Source: a virus
Length of the DNA: 34,959 nt
Virus record (IMG/VR): IMGVR_UViG_3300044729_002161
Coordinates: 1-34,959 of that record
Strand: one strand, 5' to 3'
Under the pieces are notes generated by a model. It did not search any database. It saw nothing but the letters and a program-made list of their open reading frames with translations, and was not told the origin of the DNA. A program made the position numbers and the translations under genes. Shown here in pieces: positions 5,364-12,347 of the stretch (position 1 is its first letter; every line of letters begins with the position of its first letter).

Positions 5364-5555
5364 CTATACCAGTCGGAGACTAACCCCAAAGCGGGAGGCT
5401 ACGCTTTGGACTGTTTTTACTGGTCTGTGAAGAATATTCGCAATATTCTTTGCACTTAATTTACCAGCATTTTCAATGATAAAACCAATTGATCCTGCTG
5501 TTAAAGGTTTAGTTAATTTTGTTGCTTTTCCGTTTACTGTTGAAAATCTTTTCAT
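5364..5555 (-). CDS. Helix-turn-helix protein, 63 aa
   Basis: Predicted DNA-binding protein. After MKRFSTVNGKATKLTKPLT come helices IGFIIENAGK and LSAKNIANILHRP, then VKTVQSVASRFGVSLRLV, which matches the pattern LxR(S/P)xxxVxxxAxRxGL seen in small phage HTH proteins and in the DNA-binding parts of some homing endonucleases. The start at 5555 has AAGGAG 6 bases upstream; the frame open to 5585 lacks one. The last 50 bases form an 8-bp perfect hairpin (5386-5393 with 5402-5409). Possible transcription regulator of this block; the target is unknown. Confidence 0.6.
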   Translation of the reverse strand: MKRFSTVNGKATKLTKPLTAGSIGFIIENAGKLSAKNIANILHRPVKTVQSVASRFGVSLRLV

Positions 5556-5589
5556 TTGGTTCTCCTTCCTATATTTATTATACACTATA

Positions 5590-6195
5590 TTAAATTTTTC
5601 TCAAAGGATGATCTTCTGGAAATTCTTGTTTCATAATTTTCTTACGTGAATCTCCCCCATACTTCAACCAATGTATTCCATTTTTTGGGGTACTAAAAAT
5701 AGAATCTAATTTTGCCACCAGATAATAGAATAAATTAAATTTTCCCCATTGCTGTAAAATAAAATGTCTATCATTCAAAGGTACAGAGAAAGCAAATCTG
5801 TATATTTGATCCAAATTATTTTTCCAAAAAAAGTTTCTATGTTCTCCTCTAATTTTTAAAAATTGATTTATTGTTTCTTTTAAATTGAACTTTGGTAACG
5901 GATAAGGGGAAAAATTCCAACCTTTTAAATGATGAGGTTTCAGAAATCCCAAAGCTGCCATCCCTAAAATTTCATCCCTACTAATAGGAACAGAAGAGTC
6001 TACAATCTCAGGATGTCTTCTTAAAATACCCTTATCACTACAAGCTCTAAAACAAACTCCTAAATTAAAACTATCTAATTCCCTTTCTGCTTTATGTAAA
6101 TATGCAGTATATATCCAACCATTATTACTTGAGGGATTTCCATATTTACAATGTTTGTGGTGAATCCTACCCCACTTATCAAAATAATCACTCAT
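5590..6195 (-). CDS. Conserved-looking phage protein of unknown function, 201 aa
   Basis: Opens MSDYFDKWGRIHHKHCKYGNPSSNNGWIYTAY; the PSSNNGWIY element recurs in phage hypothetical proteins I have met, without a role. Aromatic and His-rich, with a Phe/Asn-rich middle and a basic end (GGDSRKKIMKQ). The ATG overlaps the stop of the upstream gene by 8 bases and AGG lies 5 bases before it. No enzyme motif is seen. Confidence 0.6.
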   Translation of the reverse strand: MSDYFDKWGRIHHKHCKYGNPSSNNGWIYTAYLHKAERELDSFNLGVCFRACSDKGILRRHPEIVDSSVPISRDEILGMAALGFLKPHHLKGWNFSPYPLPKFNLKETINQFLKIRGEHRNFFWKNNLDQIYRFAFSVPLNDRHFILQQWGKFNLFYYLVAKLDSIFSTPKNGIHWLKYGGDSRKKIMKQEFPEDHPLRKI

Positions 6196-6433
6196 TAATA
6201 CCTGCCATTTGTAATGCTAAATGCGTTGCTAAACATTCAAAATCCTTTTGTTGTATTTCTCTATAATCTACACTTCTAACTACGTATTTTTCGTCAAACT
6301 TGCTTGTATATTTATTAGGAATATATATGTCAGAAAATCTAATTGAATAATATACTTGAAGTAATTTGTGAGATGTCAATTGAAATAATTGTAATTGTAA
6401 ATGCCAAAAAATACAAGTTTGTTCTTTATTCAT
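6188..6433 (-). CDS. Hypothetical protein, 81 aa
   Basis: From MNKEQTCIFWHLQLQ with GGGAG 7 bases upstream; the longer frame to 6478 overlaps the upstream gene and has no site. Aromatic and hydrophobic, with YYSIRFSDIYIP and a C-terminal helix (FECLATHLALQMAG). Not recognised. Tightly overlapped with both neighbours in the leftward transcript. Confidence 0.5.
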   Translation of the reverse strand: MNKEQTCIFWHLQLQLFQLTSHKLLQVYYSIRFSDIYIPNKYTSKFDEKYVVRSVDYREIQQKDFECLATHLALQMAGINE

Positions 6434-6644
6434 TTTCTTTCTCCCAAAATAAACAATCAATAAACTCATGCCCTTCATGAAGTTCTACAGGAGGAGGGGA
6501 CATTCCTATTTTTTCTAAGGCTAAAAGTATTCTTTCTGGCAAAGGAACAAATCCTTCTAAGTTAGATATATCAGCCCTAATCCAATCTTCTACATATTTT
6601 CCATATTCATCGTCTATAATTTTTAAAACTTCACTTCTTTTCAT
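6426..6644 (-). CDS. Hypothetical acidic protein, 72 aa
   Basis: From MKRSEVLKIIDDEYGKYVEDW; the start at 6644 has GGGAG at the right distance, contributed by the last codons of the upstream gene. Helical at the start, with PPPVELHEGHEF near the end. Not recognised. Confidence 0.55.
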   Translation of the reverse strand: MKRSEVLKIIDDEYGKYVEDWIRADISNLEGFVPLPERILLALEKIGMSPPPVELHEGHEFIDCLFWEKENE

Positions 6645-6645
6645 T

Positions 6646-7200
6646 TCAACTCCCAACTATCCATTGTTTACTATTTGCTTTATATTTTGGTAATTCTTCT
6701 TTATTCTCTAACAAAGCACTATCTAAAAATCTTATCCTGTATTGAGGATATAGCATAAAATATCCCTCATTAGTTTGTATAGCATGTAATTGTTTCCAAT
6801 GAGTAGGATGTCTTGAATACCCTTCTCCTACAAAATCTACTGTAAATAAGTACATCCCAAATTTAGCTTCTATCATGTTAGGCATTACTTCACATTCTGC
6901 ATATCTTAGTGTTTCTATAGTGAAAACCTCAATATCATCACTCACACAGTCCCACATTTGAGCATCTGATAATTGTAATTTATTATTAAACAAATCTTCT
7001 CTAAATGTAATAGCGTGAGCTGGTAGTCCAGTAAATAAAGCTCCGTTATCTAACAATACACTAAATTGTAATGCTTGGTTTTGTCTAGCTCTAACAGATA
7101 CTAAATGTCCCCCAATCTTACCTTCATAATTAGAATTGGAATCGAACAAAAAATAATTCCAAATATAAACTCTAATGGGAGGTAGATTTGCGTTATTCAT
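6646..7200 (-). CDS. Hypothetical protein, 184 aa
   Basis: Soluble, aromatic, mixed alpha/beta protein. Segments such as PIRVYIWNYFLFD, QALQFSVLLDNGALFTGLPAHAI and MYLFTVDFVGEGYSRHPTHWKQLHAIQ look like an ordered globular domain, but I recognise no family. The ATG overlaps the TGA of the cytochrome gene (ATGA), so its translation is probably coupled to that gene. No separate ribosome binding site is visible. Confidence 0.55.
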   Translation of the reverse strand: MNNANLPPIRVYIWNYFLFDSNSNYEGKIGGHLVSVRARQNQALQFSVLLDNGALFTGLPAHAITFREDLFNNKLQLSDAQMWDCVSDDIEVFTIETLRYAECEVMPNMIEAKFGMYLFTVDFVGEGYSRHPTHWKQLHAIQTNEGYFMLYPQYRIRFLDSALLENKEELPKYKANSKQWIVGS

Positions 7201-7532
7201 TTTATGAAACTTTTTAAATACTCATGTAATGATTTTAATTGAACTTCCGATAATGGTACCCTAGGCATTATTTTAGTTTTTCTTTTTGGTTTATATCCTT
7301 TTGGATACTCTCTTCTTTGTGTCTTAGCTGTGATTAATTCTAATGAAGACCCCGCAATATCCGGTCCTATTGATCCGGGTTTTGTTGGATTTACATTATG
7401 ACAAGCTGCACATCTGGTTTTATATAAAGTTCCTCCATCTTTAGCATGTCCTAGTTCTGATAATAAAAAAGAAATACCCAAAGCTGCTAGGAAAAGTATT
7501 ATAGCTTCTAAATTGTGCTTAAACATAATCAT
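7197..7532 (-). CDS. Exported mono-heme c-type cytochrome
   Basis: Predicted periplasmic electron carrier of 111 residues. It has a hydrophobic export signal (residues 10-24, IILFLAALGISFLL) with Lys5 before it and a plausible signal peptidase site after GHA at 30. Then comes the covalent heme motif CAACH at 41-45, a GPDIAG loop at 56-61 and a distal Met in KIMPRVPL at 89, all in class I cytochrome order. The C-terminal helix (SEVQLKSLHEYLKSF) fits. Heme attachment would need host cytochrome c maturation. The start at 7532 is chosen for AAGGA 5 bases upstream; 7526 and 7550 are alternatives. Embedded in the early operon with overlapping neighbours on both sides, so it is a phage gene, not an assembly join. 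Confidence 0.85.
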   Translation of the reverse strand: MIMFKHNLEAIILFLAALGISFLLSELGHAKDGGTLYKTRCAACHNVNPTKPGSIGPDIAGSSLELITAKTQRREYPKGYKPKRKTKIMPRVPLSEVQLKSLHEYLKSFIK

Positions 7533-7713
7533 CAATGTCCTTATCATCAAGTAATTTTTCTACAATAACAGGATACACTCCTAGATCCTCATTATCTATA
7601 TATAATTCTTCCATAGCTTCTTCTATCTTAGATACTGCAACATCTTCACTAGTATAAACTCCTACTATTTGAGTATTTTCTAAATCTATCAGAGTTGCAA
7701 CAAAAACTCTCAT
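7519..7713 (-). CDS. Hypothetical protein, 64 aa
   Basis: Acidic small alpha/beta protein (MRVFVATLIDLENTQIVGVY then a long helix and VYPVIVEKLL). Its ATG overlaps the upstream TGA (ATGA) and AAGGGG lies 6 bases ahead. It reads directly into the cytochrome gene, whose ribosome binding site lies in its last codons, so the two are likely co-translated. Not recognised. Confidence 0.55.
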   Translation of the reverse strand: MRVFVATLIDLENTQIVGVYTSEDVAVSKIEEAMEELYIDNEDLGVYPVIVEKLLDDKDIDDYV

Positions 7714-7907
7714 TCAAACCCCTTAAGTTTTAAATATTCTAAAAGAACTAATATATCTGATTTTGTTAAACTTGTAGTTAATTCTACTTTATCTTGCTTA
7801 AGTGAAACTATTAGAATATTATCATCAATAGATGCTTTAAAAGCTAGTTCAGAAATATCAGTTTTATGTTTAAAATTGTTTTTATCTATTGATAAAGTTT
7901 TGTTCAT
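7710..7907 (-). CDS. Hypothetical protein, 65 aa
   Basis: From MNKTLSIDKNNFKHK; the start at 7907 has GGAGG 5 bases upstream and overlaps the TAA of the transglycosylase (TAATG). Contains a beta-rich middle (ASIDDNILIVSLKQDKVELT) and a C-terminal helix (SDILVLLEYLKLKG). Not recognised. Confidence 0.55.
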   Translation of the reverse strand: MNKTLSIDKNNFKHKTDISELAFKASIDDNILIVSLKQDKVELTTSLTKSDILVLLEYLKLKGFE

Positions 7908-8269
7908 TAGTTCCTCCAAAATGAATTAACTTTAGTAAAATAAATATGCTTTGTTGGGTGTTTAATTTTCTTAGCACCTGCCTTACCTAAATTATAACAT
8001 AAAATATAGGTATTATTTAATTTATGGTAGCATTCTTTTTTAAGTTTTCCTAAAGTTCTTAAAGCTAATGCTGCATTTGTGTCCACATTAAATATCCATT
8101 TAGGATTATGAAATCTGTAATATTTTTTGTTTAACTGAAATAATCCTCCATCTTGTGTTTTAGATATAGCTATTGGATTCATTCCACTTTCTATTCTTGC
8201 CAAATTAAAAGCTATGTTGGGATCTATACCATTTAATAATGCGTAATATGTTATAAATAAATTTACCAT
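7907..8269 (-). CDS. SLT-type lytic transglycosylase
   Basis: Cuts the beta-1,4 glycosidic bond in peptidoglycan. A 120-residue protein that is almost only the catalytic domain: ARIESGMNP with the catalytic Glu at 27, then ISKTQDGGLFQLN, the second conserved block of the soluble-lytic-transglycosylase family, and later TLGKLKKECYH and YILCYNLGKAGAKKI matching the third region. There is no signal peptide, so export would need a holin or virion delivery. The start at 8269 has AAGGAG 6 bases upstream; the frame to 8338 only mirrors a small overlapping gene. Likely an endolysin or entry enzyme, complementary to the M15 peptidase at 12949. Confidence 0.8.
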   Translation of the reverse strand: MVNLFITYYALLNGIDPNIAFNLARIESGMNPIAISKTQDGGLFQLNKKYYRFHNPKWIFNVDTNAALALRTLGKLKKECYHKLNNTYILCYNLGKAGAKKIKHPTKHIYFTKVNSFWRN

Positions 8270-8348
8270 GTGTTCTCCTTTCCTGTTTATCATATACAGG
8301 ACACCATTCATTTCCGCATGGTTCTTTACAAAATCCACAAGTTTTCAT
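8205..8348 (-). CDS. Small zinc-finger-like protein, 47 aa
   Basis: Begins MKTCGFCKEPCGNEWCPVY: four cysteines (C-x2-C-x3-C-x4-C) likely to hold one zinc, followed by a basic, aromatic helix. The ATG overlaps the TAA of the preceding gene (TAATG) and GAGG lies 6 bases upstream. It runs 65 bases into the transglycosylase gene in another frame, which is long for an overlap, so the C-terminus should be checked for a frameshift. Short four-cysteine proteins of this type are common in phage early operons. Confidence 0.55.
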   Translation of the reverse strand: MKTCGFCKEPCGNEWCPVYDKQERRTHGKFIYNILRIIKWYRSQHSF

Positions 8349-8620
8349 TAATCTACCTCAATAGTTTTATTATTATAAGAATCTTCCAATTTTTCTGGAT
8401 TATTTTGTAAAAAGTTTTTTATCCTGTCTTTAAGAAACTCTGCCCATGATGGGATTGTTAAATCTCGTATATCTACAGAGTGTGGTTGTTTAAAGTAAAA
8501 TCCTGCATTGTTTTTATACTCCATCCAATATAAAATTTCACATTTTTCAACAACGATATAAGTTCCTCCCATGTTCACTCTGAAAGTTAATGTTTTTCTA
8601 TTTACCATGTAATCATCCAT
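8348..8620 (-). CDS. Hypothetical protein, 90 aa
   Basis: Starts MDDYMVNRKTLTFRVNMGGTYIVVEK; an alternative start at the second Met (8608) would sit just inside the end of the newly read gene at 8602. Beta-rich first half, helical end (WAEFLKDRIKNFLQN). Its last codons carry the GAGG that serves the zinc-finger gene. Not recognised. Confidence 0.55.
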   Translation of the reverse strand: MDDYMVNRKTLTFRVNMGGTYIVVEKCEILYWMEYKNNAGFYFKQPHSVDIRDLTIPSWAEFLKDRIKNFLQNNPEKLEDSYNNKTIEVD

Positions 8621-8724
8621 GTTCTTTTTCCAAAGTAGATATTGATAATAAAAAATTTACTCCTAGAGATTGTCATTCCCCAATTTTTACTATATTGATT
8701 TTTTATTTTTAAAATATCAACCAT
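8602..8724 (-). CDS. Tiny basic aromatic protein, 40 aa
   Basis: Sequence starts MVDILKIKNQYSKNWGMTIS and ends INIYFGKRTWMITW. The ATG lies inside the last codons of the upstream gene, whose stop overlaps it, and the TAA overlaps the second in-frame ATG of the downstream gene. This fills what would otherwise be a 100-base gap in a block with almost no gaps. Beta-strand-like end; no family recognised. Confidence 0.45.
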   Translation of the reverse strand: MVDILKIKNQYSKNWGMTISRSKFFIINIYFGKRTWMITW

Positions 8725-9034
8725 ATAAATTATCCTCATCAATTTCAACAGTTCCCTGTTTTATTAACTTAGATGTTCTAGGACCTAAATCTAAAAGAAA
8801 CATACCTACTTCAAATTGAATTTTTATATAAGGAATTTTAAAATTTTTCTTTACATGTTTAGTTAATAGTTCTTTTAATTTACTATAATCTTTTGGATGT
8901 ATACAAACTGCAGTTACATTCAATCCGTCTAAATTATCATGTTCAAAAGCTTTCTTAACCACTTTTTTATAAAAGTCTATAACTGGATTGTCTTTAGAAT
9001 ATTTTATTCTTTTTGGAAATTCAATTTTTACCAT
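8717..9034 (-). CDS. Hypothetical protein, 105 aa
   Basis: Basic alpha/beta protein (MVKIEFPKRIKYSKDNPVID, then LNVTAVCIHPKDYSKLKELL, IPYIKIQFEVGMFLLDLG). It has the strongest ribosome binding site of the block (AAGGAGG). It starts 47 bases from the divergent zinc-finger gene at 9082. Not recognised. Confidence 0.55.
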   Translation of the reverse strand: MVKIEFPKRIKYSKDNPVIDFYKKVVKKAFEHDNLDGLNVTAVCIHPKDYSKLKELLTKHVKKNFKIPYIKIQFEVGMFLLDLGPRTSKLIKQGTVEIDEDNLYG

Positions 9035-9081
9035 AACTCCTCCTTATTGTATTATAACAAATATAATTAGGAGAACCAAAT

Positions 9082-9270
9082 ATGGTTTGTAAAATCTGTA
9101 AAGAGGATAAAGTAAAAGAACCTGTAGTACGTAGCAACAATACAAGATTTGTTGATCAAAATAATAGACTATGGAATGGTAAAACTTGTCCTGACTGTTA
9201 TAAAGAATATAACAAATTACGTATGAGAAAAAAAAGAAATCCTCACAAATTAGACATCCAAGAAATATAA
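9082..9270 (+). CDS. Small phage zinc-finger protein on the opposite strand
   Basis: 62 residues: MVCKICKEDK at the start and TCPDCYKEYNKLRMRKKR at 35-52 form a C-x2-C / C-x2-C zinc site joined by TRFVDQNNRLWNGK, a layout seen in many small phage proteins. The basic tail suggests nucleic-acid binding. It has an AGGAG ribosome binding site identical in context (AGGAGAACCAAAT) to that of the HTH gene at 5555. TATAAT at 9062-9067 overlaps that site and is too close to be its -10 unless the transcript is nearly leaderless. It is the only plus-strand gene inside the 10-kb leftward block and converges on the 9243 gene with a 28-base overlap. Confidence 0.75.
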   Translation: MVCKICKEDKVKEPVVRSNNTRFVDQNNRLWNGKTCPDCYKEYNKLRMRKKRNPHKLDIQEI

Positions 9271-9500
9271 AGTCTACATTCATGTTCTAGGGATTTAAAC
9301 TCAGTAACTCTTGAATAAAATTTCTTCTTATTTAAAGCTTTTTTTAATTTTTTAACTGAAGTTTTTTCTATAAAAATTTCCATTTCATCCATTCCTAATT
9401 CTGCGTGTAGCTGTATTAGATATGCTATATCGTTTATGTCCGAATACACTAAGTATTCGGACTGTCTAGTTAAATCAATAGCCTGTTTTCTACTTATCAT
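9243..9500 (-). CDS. Hypothetical protein, 85 aa
   Basis: From MISRKQAIDLTRQSEYLVYSD; the start at 9500 has GAG at a reasonable distance and follows the RNR stop by 14 bases. The sequence is helical (DEMEIFIEKTSVKKLKKALNKKK). A 10-bp perfect inverted repeat (9438-9447 with 9453-9462) lies within codons 13-21 and may act at the RNA or DNA level. Function unknown. Confidence 0.55.
   Translation of the reverse strand: MISRKQAIDLTRQSEYLVYSDINDIAYLIQLHAELGMDEMEIFIEKTSVKKLKKALNKKKFYSRVTEFKSLEHECRLYISWMSNL
9438..9462. repeat. 10-bp perfect inverted repeat inside a gene
   Basis: Arms GTCCGAATAC and GTATTCGGAC around a 5-base loop ACTAA. It sits near the 5' end of the leftward gene at 9243-9500, where a stable hairpin would impede translation or serve as a processing site. 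The half-site ATTCGG also occurs in the operator-like palindrome at 2075-2093. Confidence 0.5.
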
Positions 9501-9514
9501 AATTAACTCATTAG

Positions 9515-11368
9515 TTAGTAAATTTCGCAATTACCACCAGCACAAGCCAGCTCACCTTTAAGATCCGTTGTATCTTTTTCTTCGATAACTTTAGTTAGGT
9601 CAAGGTTGGATAATTTAGAGAATAATTCCTCATATCTCTCTTTAGTACATTCTTCGAATGGGGCTTGAACATACGTATGATCGAATCTAGGAAGAACAGA
9701 TAATCCATTGTAAAATTCTCTATTATTCCACATCCACTCTCCAACTCTATCCCATTCATCTTCTCCAACAGATATAGTAGCTGATACGTTATGGGTATTA
9801 TCCCCTTTTCTATGTCCGGGCTTAATCCATTCAGAAGAAAATTTCTTAACTCTCTCTAGTAATTGGAGGGCACTTTCTGTTCTAAATATAGATCCTTCGG
9901 GTGCTTTTACTGGTAGTCCGATGATAGCTTGTGTTTGTGGCATAAAGAAGTCATCAGTAACTAATTCAGGGTGATTTTCAGCTAAATATGAATAGATAGG
10001 TTCATTTTTCCCCACTCTAATATTTCTAATATAATACTCACTATGCCAAGCATGAATACCGCTACTAGAACCAACAACTAAAGATGTTGTTCCTGAAGGT
10101 TTAATACATGTTGTTCTAGCTGCAGGATTAATTCCAATAAGTTTAGCAACTCTTTCGTTTTCTTCTTTAACTGCTTTAGAAGCAGCAGGTAAATCTAAAG
10201 GAAGTACAGCACCTGACGCAATTCCTGTCATTCCTACTCCAATAAGAGAATCTTTCTCAGTAGTTCTTTTCCATACATCTCTAAGATAATGAAAATCAGT
10301 AAATCCTGCCTGTAATGTTCCGATGAAAGCTGCAGCTCTAGCTCTTTCTTCAAAATCTTTTTGGTCTATTATATCTGAAGCATTTATTTCAGTAAGATTA
10401 CAAAATTGATTAGGTCTTAGTGCGATTTCACAACAAGGATTAGTTCCCCAATCTGCATTATTTGTAAAGTACATTCCGGGTTCTCCAGAACCAGATGCTT
10501 GTATCTTACTCCATAGATTTAGAAAAGTATCTTTGTCAATTTTATGACGAACAATAACTGCTGAATTATTAGATCTTCCTCTTTGTGGATTTGATTCCCA
10601 CCAATTACCAAATTTACATGTGAGCATGTCTTCATCATCAATATCAAATAATGAAATAAGAGCCGCTCTACGAATTCCTCCAGCATAAACAGCATCAGCA
10701 ATAAAGCAGATAATGTCATGAACTTCCAATGAAGTCAGTTTTTCTCCATCATTTTTTCTATCTAATATTCTTTGTATATTAAATAAGCATATTTTTAATG
10801 GCTCTGGACCCGGAGCTTTACCTCCGCTTGTTACAAGCTCTGCACCTTTAGGTCTTATGTCTGAAAAATCAAAATCAGGAAGAGATTTATTTTTAGTATA
10901 AGCTTCAAAGAGAGCTTTAATTGAATCACTCCATCCAACGATAGAATCTCCAATCAAGTATCTTCTAGTTTTTGTAGGTTTTTTTATTTCGGGTAATTGA
11001 GCTACATGATGTTTCTGCACTGAGAACCCTACGCCTGAACCATTCAACAAAAGAAACATAATCTCTGAAAAAGATTTATAATGATCTATTGCTAAATACG
11101 CACAATTAAATATTCTATTAGGGCTAACTTCAATGGCTCTACCTCCAAACTGAAGGGATCTCATTGATGGTAATACTTTTTTTGGAATTATAAAATTATT
11201 GTATACATTTAATATTTCTTGATATAAGTTAGGATATTTCTTTAATTGCATTGCCATATTTCTATAGCATATTTCTTCCCAAGTCTCTCTTCTCTGTTTA
11301 GTCTTATCAAATTTAGCATACTTCATATAAACAGTAATGTCAGATAGAATCTTAGTAGACTTGTCCAT
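9515..11368 (-). CDS. nrdJ: Adenosylcobalamin-dependent ribonucleoside-triphosphate reductase (class II)
   Basis: Converts ribonucleoside triphosphates to deoxy forms using a coenzyme B12-generated thiyl radical; works in the cytoplasm. At 617 residues it has the size of the monomeric Lactobacillus leichmannii-type enzyme. Visible features are FNCAY with the first active-site Cys (89), LLNGSGVGFS, NPCCEIALRPNQFCNLTEIN with the thiyl-radical Cys (312) and the second redox Cys (323), KPSGTTSLVVGSSSGIH, and the swinging C-terminal pair CAGGNC (609/614) that takes electrons from thioredoxin. No B subunit is needed, which is economical for a phage but ties it to a cobalamin-containing host. AAGGGG precedes the start. 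A different, longer family (NrdJ dimer) is excluded by length. Confidence 0.93.
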   Translation of the reverse strand: MDKSTKILSDITVYMKYAKFDKTKQRRETWEEICYRNMAMQLKKYPNLYQEILNVYNNFIIPKKVLPSMRSLQFGGRAIEVSPNRIFNCAYLAIDHYKSFSEIMFLLLNGSGVGFSVQKHHVAQLPEIKKPTKTRRYLIGDSIVGWSDSIKALFEAYTKNKSLPDFDFSDIRPKGAELVTSGGKAPGPEPLKICLFNIQRILDRKNDGEKLTSLEVHDIICFIADAVYAGGIRRAALISLFDIDDEDMLTCKFGNWWESNPQRGRSNNSAVIVRHKIDKDTFLNLWSKIQASGSGEPGMYFTNNADWGTNPCCEIALRPNQFCNLTEINASDIIDQKDFEERARAAAFIGTLQAGFTDFHYLRDVWKRTTEKDSLIGVGMTGIASGAVLPLDLPAASKAVKEENERVAKLIGINPAARTTCIKPSGTTSLVVGSSSGIHAWHSEYYIRNIRVGKNEPIYSYLAENHPELVTDDFFMPQTQAIIGLPVKAPEGSIFRTESALQLLERVKKFSSEWIKPGHRKGDNTHNVSATISVGEDEWDRVGEWMWNNREFYNGLSVLPRFDHTYVQAPFEECTKERYEELFSKLSNLDLTKVIEEKDTTDLKGELACAGGNCEIY

Positions 11369-11377
11369 TTTACCCCT

Positions 11378-12334
11378 TTATGTTAGTCTAATTTCTCTTG
11401 TTTTACCGAAATGTTTTTTAAGCATTTTGTTTTTTTCTTCTATCATTTTAACACATTCTCCGAAATTCTTCGAAGTTTTTCTATGCGTAAAACAAATTTC
11501 TCGTATGTCTACAATTGGCATATCTTCTGTGTGTGAAATTTCTTCAGAAGTTCCTTCTCTTCCTAAATATAATTTTATTAATTTTTTTCTAGCTTCTATG
11601 TTAGGAAATCCCACTCTTACAAACAAATCAATTCTACCATTTCTCACAACATTTTCAGGAATTGCTTCCGGATAGTTAGTAGATAGAAAGTATATAGAAT
11701 TAGTTAGAGACTTAGATCCATCTAAAAAGTCTAACATTTCTCTTATTTGAGAAGAATCTTCCAGTAGAGACACTGCCTCTTCAAATACTATAATTTTTAA
11801 TCTATCTTTTGTAGAAGATTCTAATTTTTCTAAAAAACTTCTATTAGGTACTCCATCCATAAAGATAACAATGGCATCTTTCCTCTTTCTTATAAACTCT
11901 CTTAAATATGAAGTTTTACCTGTACCCGGAGGTCCAAATAGTAACACTCCTAGTTTATAAGAGGAGCAGGTTTCTTCGTATAGGCTTTTATTACTTAAAA
12001 ATAAATCTACATTTTTATCTAAGTCAACCAGAGAATCCATTAGTTCTACATACTTATCTCCTCTCATCTCTAAAGGAACTAATCTTTCCGGTGTAGAATT
12101 TGTAGAAAACTCATGAGAATAAATACCATTAGGAAGATCTTGAGGTGGATTTTCAGGAAGTGTTTTATCAAACACAGATACTAATTCTTTTGTAACAACT
12201 TCATAATAACCATCTAAATTATTTACAAAATTAGCTAATTCTGAAACACTTCCAAAATCTTTTAGCATGTACTTACTTCTAGTAAAAGGAGTGAAATAGA
12301 TCCCATTAGGGGTTTCGTATTTGTACCAGATCAT
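11378..12334 (-). CDS. AAA+ ATPase, BCS1-like
   Basis: A 318-residue ATPase. Walker A GPPGTGKT at 134-141, Walker B-like IIVFEE at 181-186, a sensor-1 STN at 218-220 and an arginine-finger-like RNGRIDLFV at 231-239, in AAA+ order. The first 90 residues are a separate domain. Walker B has Glu at the usual Asp position (FEE rather than DE). The spacing and the NGRIDLFVRVGFP signature recall BCS1/FtsH-type AAA domains, as in several phage AAA proteins of unknown role. Ribosome binding site AGGAG; nine bases upstream of the RNR gene in the same transcript. Could remodel replication or virion proteins. Confidence 0.8.
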   Translation of the reverse strand: MIWYKYETPNGIYFTPFTRSKYMLKDFGSVSELANFVNNLDGYYEVVTKELVSVFDKTLPENPPQDLPNGIYSHEFSTNSTPERLVPLEMRGDKYVELMDSLVDLDKNVDLFLSNKSLYEETCSSYKLGVLLFGPPGTGKTSYLREFIRKRKDAIVIFMDGVPNRSFLEKLESSTKDRLKIIVFEEAVSLLEDSSQIREMLDFLDGSKSLTNSIYFLSTNYPEAIPENVVRNGRIDLFVRVGFPNIEARKKLIKLYLGREGTSEEISHTEDMPIVDIREICFTHRKTSKNFGECVKMIEEKNKMLKKHFGKTREIRLT

Positions 12335-12347
12335 AATCGCTCTCCTC

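Noticed and set aside
9044-9283. Minus-strand hydrophobic ORF opposite the zinc-finger gene
   Set aside because: It is the mirror of the well-supported plus-strand gene at 9082-9270, has no ribosome binding site and shows low-complexity Tyr/Ile/Leu content.
11337-11675. Plus-strand 112-residue ORF
   Set aside because: Antisense shadow of the AAA+ ATPase and the RNR start.
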